Part shown: positions 37,693-51,149 of the stretch, piece by piece
How positions within the stretch are numbered: the stretch's first letter is position 1
How the letters are laid out: each line of letters begins with the position of its first letter
The notes under the pieces: model-generated
Seen by the model: only the letters and a program-made list of their open reading frames with translations
Database searches by the model: none
Told to the model about the DNA's origin: nothing
Assembly (NCBI GenBank): GCA_020465985.1
Contig: JAANYP010004292.1
Span: 51,387 to 115,386 of the forward strand
Direction: 5' to 3'
DNA from: Centrapalus pauciflorus
Taxonomy: Eukaryota; Streptophyta; Magnoliopsida; Asterales; Asteraceae
DNA length: 64,000 bases
Program-made: the position numbers and the translations under genes

Positions 37693-40618
37693 ATGGCGGA
37701 TAGAGTGTTTGTCCAAAAGCACAATATGGTCATTTCTCCAGACCGTGAGCTGCCTGAAGCTCAGGCATTCCGCCAGATGGTGGACTTTTTGGCTGCTTCA
37801 AGGGTTTATTATGCCCTTCCGCATAACGTCCAGATAGTTGGGTTCTGCCGAGCAAGAAAATGGGCCAATTGACTTCCTGCTGGAAGTTCGCCAAGCAGCA
37901 TTCTTACGAATGGGGTATGGCCTTGATGTGACTAAGGCGTCATACATGAAAAGCGTTTTAATCGGGCAGTGGAGATATCTTGCACACGTCTTTATGGTGT
38001 GCTTCGCTCCTAAGAAAGCAGGTTTTGATTACATCGTATCAAAGATCCAATCGGCAATGATAGCGTTGGTCTACAATCAGAGGTTCAGTTATTCGGAAAT
38101 GTTCTTTGCGGAGTTCGTTCACCAAATAACAGTTCCAGCACGAGAAAGATTTTTGTTGTATCCGAGGTTCGTGATGATGTTGATCCGACATTTCTTGCCG
38201 AATCTGCCGCAATTACCCGAAATTCAAAGTGTTGCTGTGATTGACAAGAGAATATTTGCAGATTGTCAAGCACATAGAGGTGCATTGGCTAGACCAGTAG
38301 AGGCACCACTTTTTGGTGCTGTGGTGAACCCTGATTTTCAAGCCCCTGAAGGTGCCAACTGGGCCGGGGAAGTTCATGTACCGCAGCAGCCGCAACAACA
38401 ACAGCAACAGCCTAGGCCTCAACAACAACAAAGAAGGAGGCAAAGACCTTCAGTCAGACAGACTCAGGCTACTAGGCCTTCAACGAGCAGAGTGCAAGAG
38501 CCAGAAGAAGCTGGTCCTTCAGTTGTAGCCCCCGTAACTGATCCACGGGTGGAAACATTGGAAGAGATTTGGACACAAGGGCCGCATGCAAATGAGGAGA
38601 TTACTTCTGAGCTCGTTGGAAATATTTTGGAACCTTCAGTTGGGGAAGAAGATATTTTTCGACAGATAGAGGAATATATGCCTGAGGAAGCAGGTCAAGC
38701 TGTGACCACTTCTGAATCTGAGTCAGAAGAAATTGAAGAGATAGAGATTGAGGCTCCAACGAAAAAGACAGAAGATCCGTCTATCCGCATAGGCTCCTAT
38801 GGATCAAGAATAATGGTGATAAATCAATAGGCAGAGAAAAGGAAAGTGTCTAGGGATTCGGATGAGGATGATTCCGATTTCGAGATTGAGGATACTACTC
38901 CTTTGGTGCCTAGGCATAGGGCCAAGAGGCATCGTTTTATGCAGGGAGCTTCATCGGCTTCTGCTTCTGAGCCTGAAATTCCAACCGCTCAGTCATCAGC
39001 TCAAACATCCATTCCACCACCACCACCACCACCTGTTCAAACATCCATTCCACCACCAATCATTCCGACACCCATCCAATCCATTCCATCCACCTCATCC
39101 ACCTTCATTGACAATCAACGGTTTTCTGAGCTCAGAAGCAAGGTTGACTTCCAACAAGTCCAAATATTTCATCTCACTAAAGCCATCGGCGAGATACAAG
39201 CGCATAATGAAACTATTGACAAAGAGAATGTAGAGTTGAAGACATTTGTTGGAAAGATTGAACAAGAGAATCTTGAGTTGAAGGCGTTCGTTGTAGATCA
39301 GGCTGCCGAAATCTGCACGATGAGGTCCCTTATTGAGCAATTAATGAAAAATCTAAAGGCTCAGGGGGAGACAAGTTGCAGGGATTCTGAGGAGCTGAGA
39401 AGGGGAGATGATGATGAAGGCAATGATCCCGATGCACCGAAAGATAGTGAGCCAGTAGATTTTTCTACTACTCAACATGGTGAACTTCAGGGGGAGCCAA
39501 GTCAAATTGGTGTTGAAGGAGGTGAAGGAGGTCAAGCTGGTTCCTCAAGGACTTTCGAGAGCGAAATGATAGACGCGCTGAAAGATATCGAGGAAGAAGT
39601 AATGGAGTTTGATTTTGAGGAAGAAATCGCTGAAAGACGCGCTGAAGGAGGTCAAGCTGGTTCCGCAAGGACTTTCGTACCGGAGGAAATAATTGATTGG
39701 AGATCCGGTGACGAAGTGATAGAGGATGAGGACGATAATGTCAATGAAGTGGTTATCAACTCACAACCTATCACGGAGTTATATGTGCGAGATAATCACA
39801 ATGTGATTGATATAGATGAGATCAAAATAGCCTCGGTCGAAGACTCTGAACTTGAAGAAGCAGAAAAGAAGCCATCTAGGGCTGATTTGATGAATCTATG
39901 GTTCAAGAAAGAAGAAAAGAAGACAGAGCCAAAGACGAAGAAAAGAATGAGAGTTCCAGGCTCAGGAAATCTCTCGGGAGTAATTATAAGTTGGTTCTTT
40001 GACCGAGAACTGCAGCTATTTATATTGAAAAGGAGAGATGGTCTTCAATACCTAAGGCGAACACTTAGAGTTTTTAATACATTGCCGAAGGTTGAAGTGA
40101 AAGAGTAGGCACAGAAAGAGCTTATTAATATTGGTGACGACCCATATGCTGAAGTGATTGCAAAGATTATCAGGAAAGAGGGTCGATCAGGCAAATTTGA
40201 AAGGCTCAAGCCAAGAACTGGGAAGAGAGTCGAGGATGAGTCAAGAATAGATCCTCGTACAGGTAGGCCATGGGCCAGGATGGTATACAAACCTGTGAGA
40301 TGTATGAAGAAGGTGCCAATGAAATCGATGCCACAAGATGTTCTAGGTAACATGAAATGGTGGTATGTGGATAATGAAACGGCTGAAGCTGTAATGGAGG
40401 ATACACATGACAAAGTTAGTTTGAGAGTGTATGATCCACTGCACTTAATAAACCTATCGAAGGACGATCTAAAGAAGCTACATGATCAGCCTATCTTCTT
40501 TAATGAAGGATGGAGATCTGAAGCCAGAAAGTTCCAGAAGATAGTAAGAGTATGCATAGATGCAGGTATATATGCAGGAAGTAGTATATATGGTCCAAGT
40601 ACCGAGTCAAAATGTTAA
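37693..40618 (+). pseudogene. Extra (env-position) ORF of Sirevirus B
   Basis: Start at ATG 37693, directly after a splice-acceptor-like GCAG and aligned with the same context in element D. Parts in order: a conserved N-terminal block (MADRVFVQKHNMV..., LRMGYGLDVTKASYMKS, GQWRYLAHVFMVCFAPKK, RFLLYPRFVMMLIRHFLPNL); a polyglutamine tract (38383-38430); an acidic Ser/Glu stretch; a basic patch RHRAKRHRFMQG; a Pro-rich run; a coiled coil (about 39115-39360); an acidic region; and a C-terminal basic module with GRPWARMVYKPVRCMKKVP and LHLINLSKDDLKKLHDQP. No signal peptide or membrane segment is seen. A deletion of about 130 bp causes a frameshift at 37838, and TAG stops lie at 38828 and 40106. I associate this ORF type with Asteraceae copia elements; its function is unknown to me. 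Confidence 0.75.
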
Positions 40619-40636
40619 TAGTTAGAAGCTATCGTC

Positions 40637-40645
40637 AAGGGGGAG
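40637..40645 (+). other. Polypurine tract of element B
   Basis: AAGGGGGAG two bases before the 3' LTR, the expected primer site for plus-strand DNA synthesis. GGGGGAG also occurs inside the extra ORF at about 39363 and 39489. Confidence 0.8.
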
Positions 40646-40647
40646 TG

Positions 40648-41270
40648 TGTTGGTACATCCTGTGTGACGATAGCAGTCTAAGTTTTGATAGCATTTTGTG
40701 TAAGTCATGTTACTAGGTATTGAATATTAACGAGTATTTGATATATGTAATTATTTGTGTTTGATGATGATTGTTTGTATGTTTGAACTTGGTGTAATGT
40801 ATTACAAGAAGTTCAAACATAAAGTTCAAAGATAAAATCAAACATAAGTTAAAACATATGTTCAAATAGAAGTTTGACATGTGAAATTCGAATTTAGAGT
40901 AAATTCGAATTTATCATGAAGGTAAATTCGAACTTGTCATGAGGACAAATTCGAATAGGCCTTGGGCCTGATTCGAATTTGTCCTAGACAAACTCGAATT
41001 GGTCAGTATAATTAAGGATTAACTCGAATAATTATTAGACTTTTGCAGAATTTCGGAGAGTAATTAAGCAAAGGCGATCTCGAGTTTACTAGTATTCCGA
41101 GAGTGTTTTCGGATAGAATCATCGTGTAGGTACGTTCATAGTCGTTCGTATAACATCGTGGTAGTCTCCGTGTTTCGTGCGTGTGATCTTACCATCAAGC
41201 CACTAACGAGGATTCCGCACTCGTTGGACGGTGTCGCGTCTAGATAGATCCGTGAGTTCAAGACCTTACA
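40648..41270 (+). repeat. 3' LTR of element B
   Basis: 623 bp, the same length as the 5' LTR; about 97% identical by eye. Confidence 0.95.
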
Positions 41271-41452
41271 GTGTTGTCATCTTGTTCATCATTGTTGCCC
41301 TCTTTTTCCTTATTTTTCCTCTTGTCTTCTCTTCTCTTAGCTTCGGCCTCATCTCGAGCCCGAAATTGATCTTGAATCATCTTATTCTGCTCAGCCATCA
41401 TGGCTAGCATCATCTCCCTTGTTTCTTCAGGTGTCATTCCTCCTCCAGACAT
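41271..41452 (-). pseudogene. gag (5' part) of element A
   Basis: Minus-strand frame starting at ATG 41452: MSGGGMTPEETREMMLAMMA..., then a charged Arg/Lys/Glu helix. It is cut by element B after about 59 codons; the first five bases (41271-41275) are the target duplication. It continues at 29604 on the minus strand. The element C gag starts with nearly the same residues at 52824. Confidence 0.85.
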
Positions 41453-41658
41453 GTTCTGAAATATAAAACATATAACTTGTTTAGTAAAATGTTATTTATT
41501 TAAAGACACCACCCGATTGTCCCTTATGATAGTCAATGTCTTATGATTACTAGATTGTAACCTATTATCTTAGTTCAGATCATTACTTAAAAATCACTAC
41601 ATATCATCACTTAATGTTTGAGACCAAGACCTCACGGACACTTGAATCTCAAACTACT

Positions 41659-41670
41659 GCTCTGATACCA
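41659..41670 (-). other. Primer-binding site of element A
   Basis: On the minus strand it reads TGGTATCAGAGC, five bases after the 5' LTR end: initiator-Met type. Confidence 0.85.
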
Positions 41671-41675
41671 TCTCA

Positions 41676-44268
<2,593 letters not shown>

Positions 44269-44551
44269 TGAATGGTGTCTGTAACCTTCTGAATCGCCAT
44301 AGTATGTATAACAAGAGGGCAAACACCCTCTCTCCTTAAGTGAAACTTCTTTAATCTAATTCTTCTGTGTTACAATGCAACAGTAGCAACTTACAGTAGG
44401 AAATTAACTCAAAGCAAATGATTTCAATTCCAATCCAAACAGTCTCTGAAGCTAGTTTAGCGACCTGACTTTCCCTGTGGATTCGATCCCACTTACCCTA
44501 TCTATTTAGTGTTTTGGGTTATTTTATATATTCATACGACTGGGTCCATCA
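44269..44551 (+). repeat. Athila 5' LTR, second part
   Basis: It resumes after the target duplication TGAAT (44269-44273) and ends GGGTCCATCA, three bases before the primer-binding site. The whole LTR would be about 1.24 kb. Confidence 0.8.
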
Positions 44552-44554
44552 AAA

Positions 44555-44572
44555 TGGTGTCGTTGCCGGGGA
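44555..44572 (+). other. Athila primer-binding site, Asp tRNA
   Basis: TGGTGTCGTTGCCGGGGA matches 16 of 18 bases of the complement of the plant Asp-tRNA 3' end (TGGCGCCGTTGCCGGGGA), the site known for Athila elements. Both mismatches are C-to-T. Confidence 0.85.
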
Positions 44573-44743
44573 ATGACAGCGCTTGTTAAAGTAGTTTTGG
44601 ATTAACTGTTTCTGTAAATATCCTTGTTTATAGTAGTTAGTTAATTCTGTTTTATTTTAGTCAATTTTCAGTGTTTTCATTTTCTTTAACATTCTGAACA
44701 GCAAAGTTCAGAATCTTCACGTGTGTGTGTGTATCTCAGGTAT

Positions 44744-46060
44744 ATGCATACTCGTTATTCTGGGCGAACTTCTCCAATGCAACACGAGAAAGAGATTGAA
44801 AGGACTACTCGCTCACTGAGGAAGTTACATAGAGGTTATTGGCCTAGTGGTGAGCCTAGTGAGAAATCTGATTCAGAAGAGCAATCCATACATTCAGAGG
44901 AACCTGAAAGTGATATTGAACCCAACGTAGATATGGGGGATGATAGGAGGACGGTGGAGTCCCATTACAGACCGGGTGAAGTCCTTGATATGTCACCGAT
45001 TCAGTATCCCGAAGTTGAGAATGAGCCGGAGATCAAGACTCATTTGTTCAGCATCATTCCTCAATTTCATGGAATGAAGAGTGAAGAGCCATATGATCAC
45101 CTAGCCGAATTTTTAGCTATTTGCAAGGCTAATAGAGTGCAAAGACTACCCGTGGACACTCTCAAGTTAAGATTGTTTCCTTTTTCTCTGAAGGACAACG
45201 CTAAGCATTGGTTCACTTCCTTACCCGCAAACAGTATTCGTACTTGGGAGGAGATGAAGACAGTCTTCCACAATTAGTTTTACTCAATTAGTAAAACCAC
45301 TGAAAAGAGGAATAGCATTACTGGTTTTAAACAGAAGCCGGGGGAGCAATTTCATGAGGCGTTTGAGAGATTAAACGAGATGTTGCGGGCATGTCCACAC
45401 CATGAGGTACCCAAGTGGATGTTGGTGAAGAATTTCTTTGATGGTAATAGTCAGGAAAGTAGGAACATGATCACAGCAGCCTCAGGGGGTACATTTTTGG
45501 CCAAGGAGCACGACGAAGCATGGGAACTATTAGCACAGCTGGCTAAGGGGTCTAAGGTACAAGTTGGGTCAGATACGTCGATTGTAGTCCAAGTATTGGG
45601 GATTGATAATGCTTTGAAAAGAGATGTCACTTCGAATATGGAGGCTCTTAGCAAGAAGATGGACGTCTTGATGAGAAAGGAGCAAACGGAATAGAGATCA
45701 CCTGTGATGTGTGTCACGTGTGGGGAGTATACTCACACCTCAGAGTTTTGCTACCATGTTCAAGGGGAGCAAGCAAGCGAGATTTCTGGATTCCGACCAC
45801 AACAAGATAGGTTTGACCCTCACTCAGAAACTTACAATCCTGGGTGGAGGCGTCATCCTAACTTTCGTTGGAGAGATGATCAAAGAGTTGAGGAGTATGC
45901 AAAACCTAGGTTTGACCAAGGGAATCGGTATTCACAGAGTAGGAATTTCTATGGTGGTACATCATCTGGTACCAAGGAAGAGAAGGAACCTGTTGTTCCA
46001 GAAGCTCCAAAGGACTCAAAGATGGATCAGATCAGCTTATGGATATCTGAAACAACAATC
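44744..46060 (+). pseudogene. Athila gag
   Basis: Start chosen at ATG 44744 (MHTRYSGRTS). The N-terminus is acidic and Ser-rich; the core follows with HLFSIIPQFHGMKSEEPYDH and AKHWFTSLPANSIRTWEEM, then FDGNSQESRNMITAASGG. A zinc knuckle CVTCGEYTHTSEFC (CX2CX4HX4C, complete) lies near 45712. TAG stops occur at 45275 (where the family has Gln, so C-to-T) and 45692. A frameshift at about 46030-46060 links gag to the pol frame. The element cannot make an intact gag. Confidence 0.85.
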
Positions 46061-49000
46061 CTATGTGCAAACCAAGTCAATGGTCAGTCTAGAAAAGCAG
46101 ATGGGGCAGATCGCAGATCAGCTTACGAAAAGAGATGAAGGCAGATTACCAAGTAATACTCAAGTCAATCCTTCTCATTCTAAAGGCAAAGAGAAGCAAT
46201 CAGTACATGAGGTGGAAGAGTTGAACGAAGTTAGAAAGTTGCAGAAGGTTACCACCTTGCATAGTGGAAAGAAGGTCGATAACAAAGTGGTGATGCCGGA
46301 AGTGGAAGACATGGACAGTGATGTTGAGGAGATCATATATGATGGGAAGACCGTTCCACATTCAGAATCTGAGAAGGAGGTCAAGTTGAAAAAGCAAGTT
46401 CAGTTTGAGGAAGTTGTGGTAGAAAAGGAAGAGCAACCAAAGCCTGAACCAACACCTCCGTACCCATCAGCTCTAGAGGATCCGAATAGGCCAATGTTTG
46501 GGAAGAAAGGGCCACAAATAGAGGATCTATGGGAGACATTCAATCAAGTGAGGATCAACATTCCACTGGTGAAAGCATTGCAGCAAGTTCCGGCTTATGT
46601 AAAGTTTCTTAAAGATTTGCGTACTCAGAAGCGCAAGTACCACACGGTTTTGCCAAAGCAAATCAACCTCACGGAGCAGGTAATTGCTGTAGTCTCAAGT
46701 TCATTGCCACCAAAGATTAAGGATCCAGGTTCGCCTCTTATCTCTGTTACTATTGGTGATGTTAGCATTAAAAAGTCATTGTTAGATTTGGGAGCAAGTG
46801 TTAACATACTTCCTGGAAACTTATTTGAGCAGCACGACTTAGGAAGCCTAACACCCACAGATGTGGTTTTACAACTAGTTGATCAATGCACTAAGATTCC
46901 AAGGGGTATGTTAACTAATGTAATTGTGAAAGTTGAAGATTTCTATTACCCGATAGACTTTCTTGTGTTAGATTCAGATCAGAGAAGTCGTGATAACCAG
47001 CCCGCAATCATTTTGGGTAGGCCATTTTTTGCCACTATCAATGCCCAAATTAATTGTAGGACGGGTGCCTTGGACTTAGCTTTCGAGAATAGAAAATTAA
47101 AGTTGAATGTTTTCAGTGCTGTCCCTAATGCTTCTTATGATTCAGAGTGCTATTTGATTGACTACCTTGATGAGCTAGCAGGATCACAAGTACCACTGAT
47201 GGCTAGCAGGGATGAATTGGATTATGCACTGTCATGTCGAGAGCAAGAGATGGCTGAATGGGGTTGGCTGATGAGTTTAGAGGAGATGTTTGGAGGAACA
47301 AAGCAGAATAAGCAACCTCCTTGGTCATTAAAATTTGAAAAGCTGCCCATGGATCTTCCAGAGTCGATTAAACCATCCTTGGAGCAAGCTCCAACACTGG
47401 AACTCAAGGTCTTACCCACTCATCTTAAGTATGTATTTCTGGGGCCACAGGAGAGTTTGCCAGTAATCATAGCTTCAGATTTGACAAAAGAGGAAGAACG
47501 GGCGTTAATTGAAGTTTTAGGAAAGCATAAAGTAGCCATGGGTTGGACAATCTCTGATCTTAAGGGGATAAGTCCTACAATTTGTATGCATCGAATCATA
47601 ACGGAGGCTGACATAAAACCTTCAAGGGATGCACAGCGGAGACTCAATCCAAATTTGAGAGAAGTGGTAAAAAAGGAGGTGCTGAAGTGGTTAGATGCGG
47701 GTATTATTTACCCTATTTCTGATAGCCAGTGGGTCAGCCCTACGCAGACCGTGCCTAAGAAGTCTGGGGTGACAGTGATAAACACCGAGGACGGTCAGAT
47801 TGCAACTAGACCAGTAACGGGCTGGAGGGTCTGCATAGACTATAGAAAGTTGAATGCAGCCACTTCAAAGGATCACTTCCCGTTGCCTTTCATAGATCAA
47901 ATAGTTGAAAAGTTGGCGGGGCAAAAGTATTATTGCTTTTTGAATGGATACTCGGGGTACAATCAGATTCCTATTCACCCTAATGACAAAGAAAAGACCA
48001 CGTTCACGTGTCCTTACGGGACATTCGCTTATAGACGAATGCTGTTTGGGTTGTGTAACGCTCCTGCTACCTTTCAGCGTTGCATGATGGCAATATTCTC
48101 GGATATGGTAGGAGGTTCTCTAGAGATTTTCATGGACGACTTCTCCATTTTTGACAAGACGTTTGAAGGGTGTTTACACCATTTGGAGCAAGTTTTGAAG
48201 AGGTGCACTGAAACGAATTTGGTGCTGAGCTCGGAAAAGAGCCACTTTATGGTCAAGGAAGGAATTGTATTAGGCCATGTGGTTTCTGAGAAAGGAATGG
48301 AAGTGGATAAAGCCAAAATTCAACTTATATCGTCTTTACCACCACCAACCAGTGTAAAGGGAATTAGGTCATTTTTGGGGCATGCTTGATTTTACAGGAG
48401 GTTTATCAAAGATTTCAGCACCATTTCCAAGCCATTGTGTAATCTGTTAGTGAAGGATGTTGAGTTTGTGTTTGATGAGGCATGTCTGAAGGCATTTGAG
48501 TTGTTAAAAGACAAGCTCACTGATGCTCCTATTTTGTAGTCACCTGATTGGACTAAGCCATTTGAGATTATGTGTGACGCAAGTGACTTTGCGGTGGGAG
48601 TAGTACTGGGACAGAGAGTAGATAAGAAACCGGTTGTGATTTACTATGTCAGCAAGATATTTTCTGAAGCTCAACAAAACTACACTACCACAGAGAAGGA
48701 CCTATTGGCAGTAGTGTACGCTTTGGATAAGTTTCGTGCTTATGTTTGGGGAGCTAAAGTGATAATCTACTCAGAGCATAGTTCATTTAAATACCTTTTG
48801 AGCAAAAAGGATGCCAAACCCAGACTGATAAGGTGGATCTTGTTGCTGCAAGAGTTTGATTTAGAGATACAAGATAAAAAGGGGTCAGAGAATGTGGTGG
48901 CTGATCATCTATCAAGGCTGCCCACGTTGGTTCCAAATGCCGTTGAAGTGATCAAAGAATCTTTTCCTGATGAACAGCTTTTATTTGTGTCTAAATTACC

Positions 49001-49159
49001 TTAGTTTGCTAACTTAGTTAATTACTTTGTGACAGGTAAGACACCAAGTCATTGGACATCACAGCAGAAGAAAAGTTTCTACGCCCAAGCCAAGTACTAT
49101 GTCTGGAACGACCCTGATCTATTCAAGATTGGTGCTGATCAGCTCATTAGGAGATGTGT
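46061..49159 (+). pseudogene. Athila pol: protease, reverse transcriptase, RNase H
   Basis: The open frame from about 46061 to 48389 is real coding sequence; its upstream extension to 45711 is out of frame. Protease: LLDLGASVNILP near 46780 and IILGRPFFAT. Reverse transcriptase: WVSPTQTVPKKSG, WRVCIDYRKLNAA, then GYSGYNQI preceded by Asn (codon 47943-47945) where the first catalytic Asp is expected, CPYGTFAYRRM and FMDDFSIF (48129-48140). After stops at 48387 and 48537, RNase H follows: CDASDFAVGVVL, TTTEKDLLAVVYAL and ADHLSRL. A further stop at 49002 replaces a family Trp. Element C interrupts at 49160 within the linker before the integrase zinc finger. The Asp-to-Asn change alone should abolish polymerase activity. 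Confidence 0.9.
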
Positions 49160-49825
49160 TGTAACATCCTTAGATCTAAATTATTGTAATTTATATTACT
49201 TAGTTGGATATTTTGTAATTGGTATAATTAAGTTGAGTTATGAAAAAATGATTATGTATCCGGATATTTAAAACTTGGTTGCTATTTTAAGAAATTAAGA
49301 AATTTTTGAATTTTTGAATTATATTATTGGAGTATGATGATTTATAAATGTTAGTGGTGATAAAAATAAGATAAAATCAGTATTTAGTAAAATCAGATAA
49401 GTGGAGGGGCCACTTATGACAATACCCGAAACTTTGGAATAAAAGACTCTTTGAGTCTTTCATTCTCATTTCCATCTATCATCACAAAGCTCTCAATCTC
49501 TCTCTAAATTTGCTGAAATTCGAATTTGTGGAACAAGATTCGTGGAACTTATCTGATTATAAACAAGATTCAAGTGGATTTAAGGTAAGAAATCTGTTTT
49601 AAAGTTTGAGGTTGTATTTTGGAGAGAAAAGATGTAAAAATCGGATTTTAATCTAAGAGAAATGTTGATGCATATGTATGTTTAATCAGTTGGAAATCAA
49701 TAGTTGAACATCACTGAAGCTCCAGAAACAAGAATCGTGCTTCAATTCGTCCTAAAAGGTAATAAATCTGACCTTTTAAGAGTTTTTGAGTTCTTGGGGT
49801 TTTTACTCATTTTTGGTCCAATCTG
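49160..49825 (+). repeat. First LTR of element C, 3' truncated
   Basis: It starts TGTAACATCCTTAG and matches the other two LTRs up to GGTCCAATCT; then it jumps into integrase sequence. Confidence 0.9.
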
Positions 49826-51149
49826 ACTCGTCAGCTGGTGAAAGCCGAACACCAACAGCCTTATGGTAGTCTGTACATCCCGGGAGCACAAAGATGTACA
49901 ACGAAATAAAGGCAGGCTTTTGGTGGTCGGGATTGAAGAAGGATATAGGCCATTATGTTGAAAGATGTAGGACTTGTCAGCTAGTGAAAGCCGGACACCA
50001 ACAGCCTTATGGTAGTCTGCAACCGCTTCCCATTCTGGAATGGAAGTGGGAACACATCACCATGGATTTTGTCACGAAGTTGCCGAAAACTAGGCGTCAA
50101 CATGATGCAGTTTGGGTGATAGTTGATAGGTTAACTAAGTCTGCAAATTTTATTCCGATAAGAGAGAGTTATTCCTTGGAGAAGATTGGCTCTGATTTAC
50201 ATGGACGAGATTATTGCTAGACATGGAGTGCCAAAGTCTATTGAATCGCGTCGGGATAGCCAATTTACTTCAAATTTCTGGTCAGCATTACAAGAAGGAT
50301 TGGGTACAAGGTTCGCGATGAGTACAGCCTACCGTCCGCGTACCGATGGCCAAAGTGAAAGGACCATCCTGACACTTGAAGATATGATGTGGTCATGTAA
50401 CTTGGATCTTGGTGTAATTTGGACGATCATTTGCCACTGATAGAGTTCTCGTACAACAACAGTTATCACTCGACAATAAAGAAAGCGGCGTTTGAGGCTT
50501 TATATGGGAGAAGGTGTAGGATTCCTACCTGTTGGAGAGAAACCGGAGAAACACCGATTGCTGGGCCAGCATTGCTACAAGAGACAAACGAGAAAGATAC
50601 AATTGGTTAGACAGAATATGAAAGCGGCCCAGGATCAACAGAAAAGTTACCATGACAGGAGGCACAAACCGATCAGTTTTGATGTAGACGATTGGGTTTA
50701 TTTGAAGGTGTCACCTATGAGAGGTGTTACATGTTTTGTTAAAAGAGGAAAGTTAGCTCCAAGATTTGTTGGACCATTCAAGATAATATAAAAAGTTGGA
50801 AACCAGTCTTACCATTTAGAGTTGCCTGAAGAAATGTCGCGCATACACCCGGTGTTCCATGTGGGAAACCTTAGAAAGTCATTCTCCACCGGAAACGAGG
50901 ATTGGGCTGATCACACCGAGCTGCAAATTGATGAAAGACTTTGATACGTGGAGGAGCCGGAATGTATATTGGATACTAAAGTGAAGAAGTTAAGGAGTAA
51001 AGAGATTGAAATGGTGCTTGTGCGATGGAAGCATCATAAAGGAGCAAATCACACTTGGGAGACTAAGTCTGAGATGATGAAGAAATATCCACAACTTTTT
51101 GGATCCAAGTAACTTCGAGGACGAAGTTTTAGCGTGGTGGAGCCCATGC
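49826..51149 (+). pseudogene. Integrase remnant of C unit 1, with back-jump duplication
   Basis: It opens with a 48 bp piece equivalent to 56238-56285 (CAGCTGGTGAAAGCC...GGTAGTCTG). It then steps back to the position equivalent to 56139 (TACATCCCGGGAGC) and runs normally to the end of pol: CRTC zinc-binding part, WEHITMDFVTKLP, DSQFTSNFWSALQ, TDGQSERTI, the IHPVFHVGNLRKSF block and a chromodomain-like WKHHKGANHTWET. A shared frameshift lies near 50185 and a TAA at about 50790. It retains about 112 bp that are deleted in unit 2 at 56810. All protease, reverse transcriptase and RNase H sequence is missing. Confidence 0.85.

Larger units (their letters stand above)
29605..41270 (+). mobile_element. 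Sirevirus-type copia element B with a 3' extra ORF
   Basis: Complete element of 11.7 kb: 623 bp LTRs at 29605-30227 and 40648-41270, an initiator-Met primer-binding site at 30230, gag, pol in copia order (protease, integrase, reverse transcriptase, RNase H), a 2.2 kb spacer, an extra ORF at 37693-40618, and a polypurine tract at 40637-40645. The target duplication GTGTT is perfect (29600-29604 and 41271-41275). The reverse transcriptase block YVDDIIFGSSDEQMC...GELNFFLGLQV is characteristic of the Sirevirus (SIRE/Maximus) lineage. The extra ORF lies where Sireviruses carry an env-like gene. Confidence 0.92.

Noticed and set aside
45711..46060. First 115 or so codons of the 892-residue Athila frame as part of pol.
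   Set aside because: The true gag sequence, with its CX2CX4HX4C knuckle, lies in another frame here. The long frame is genuine only after a frameshift near 46050.
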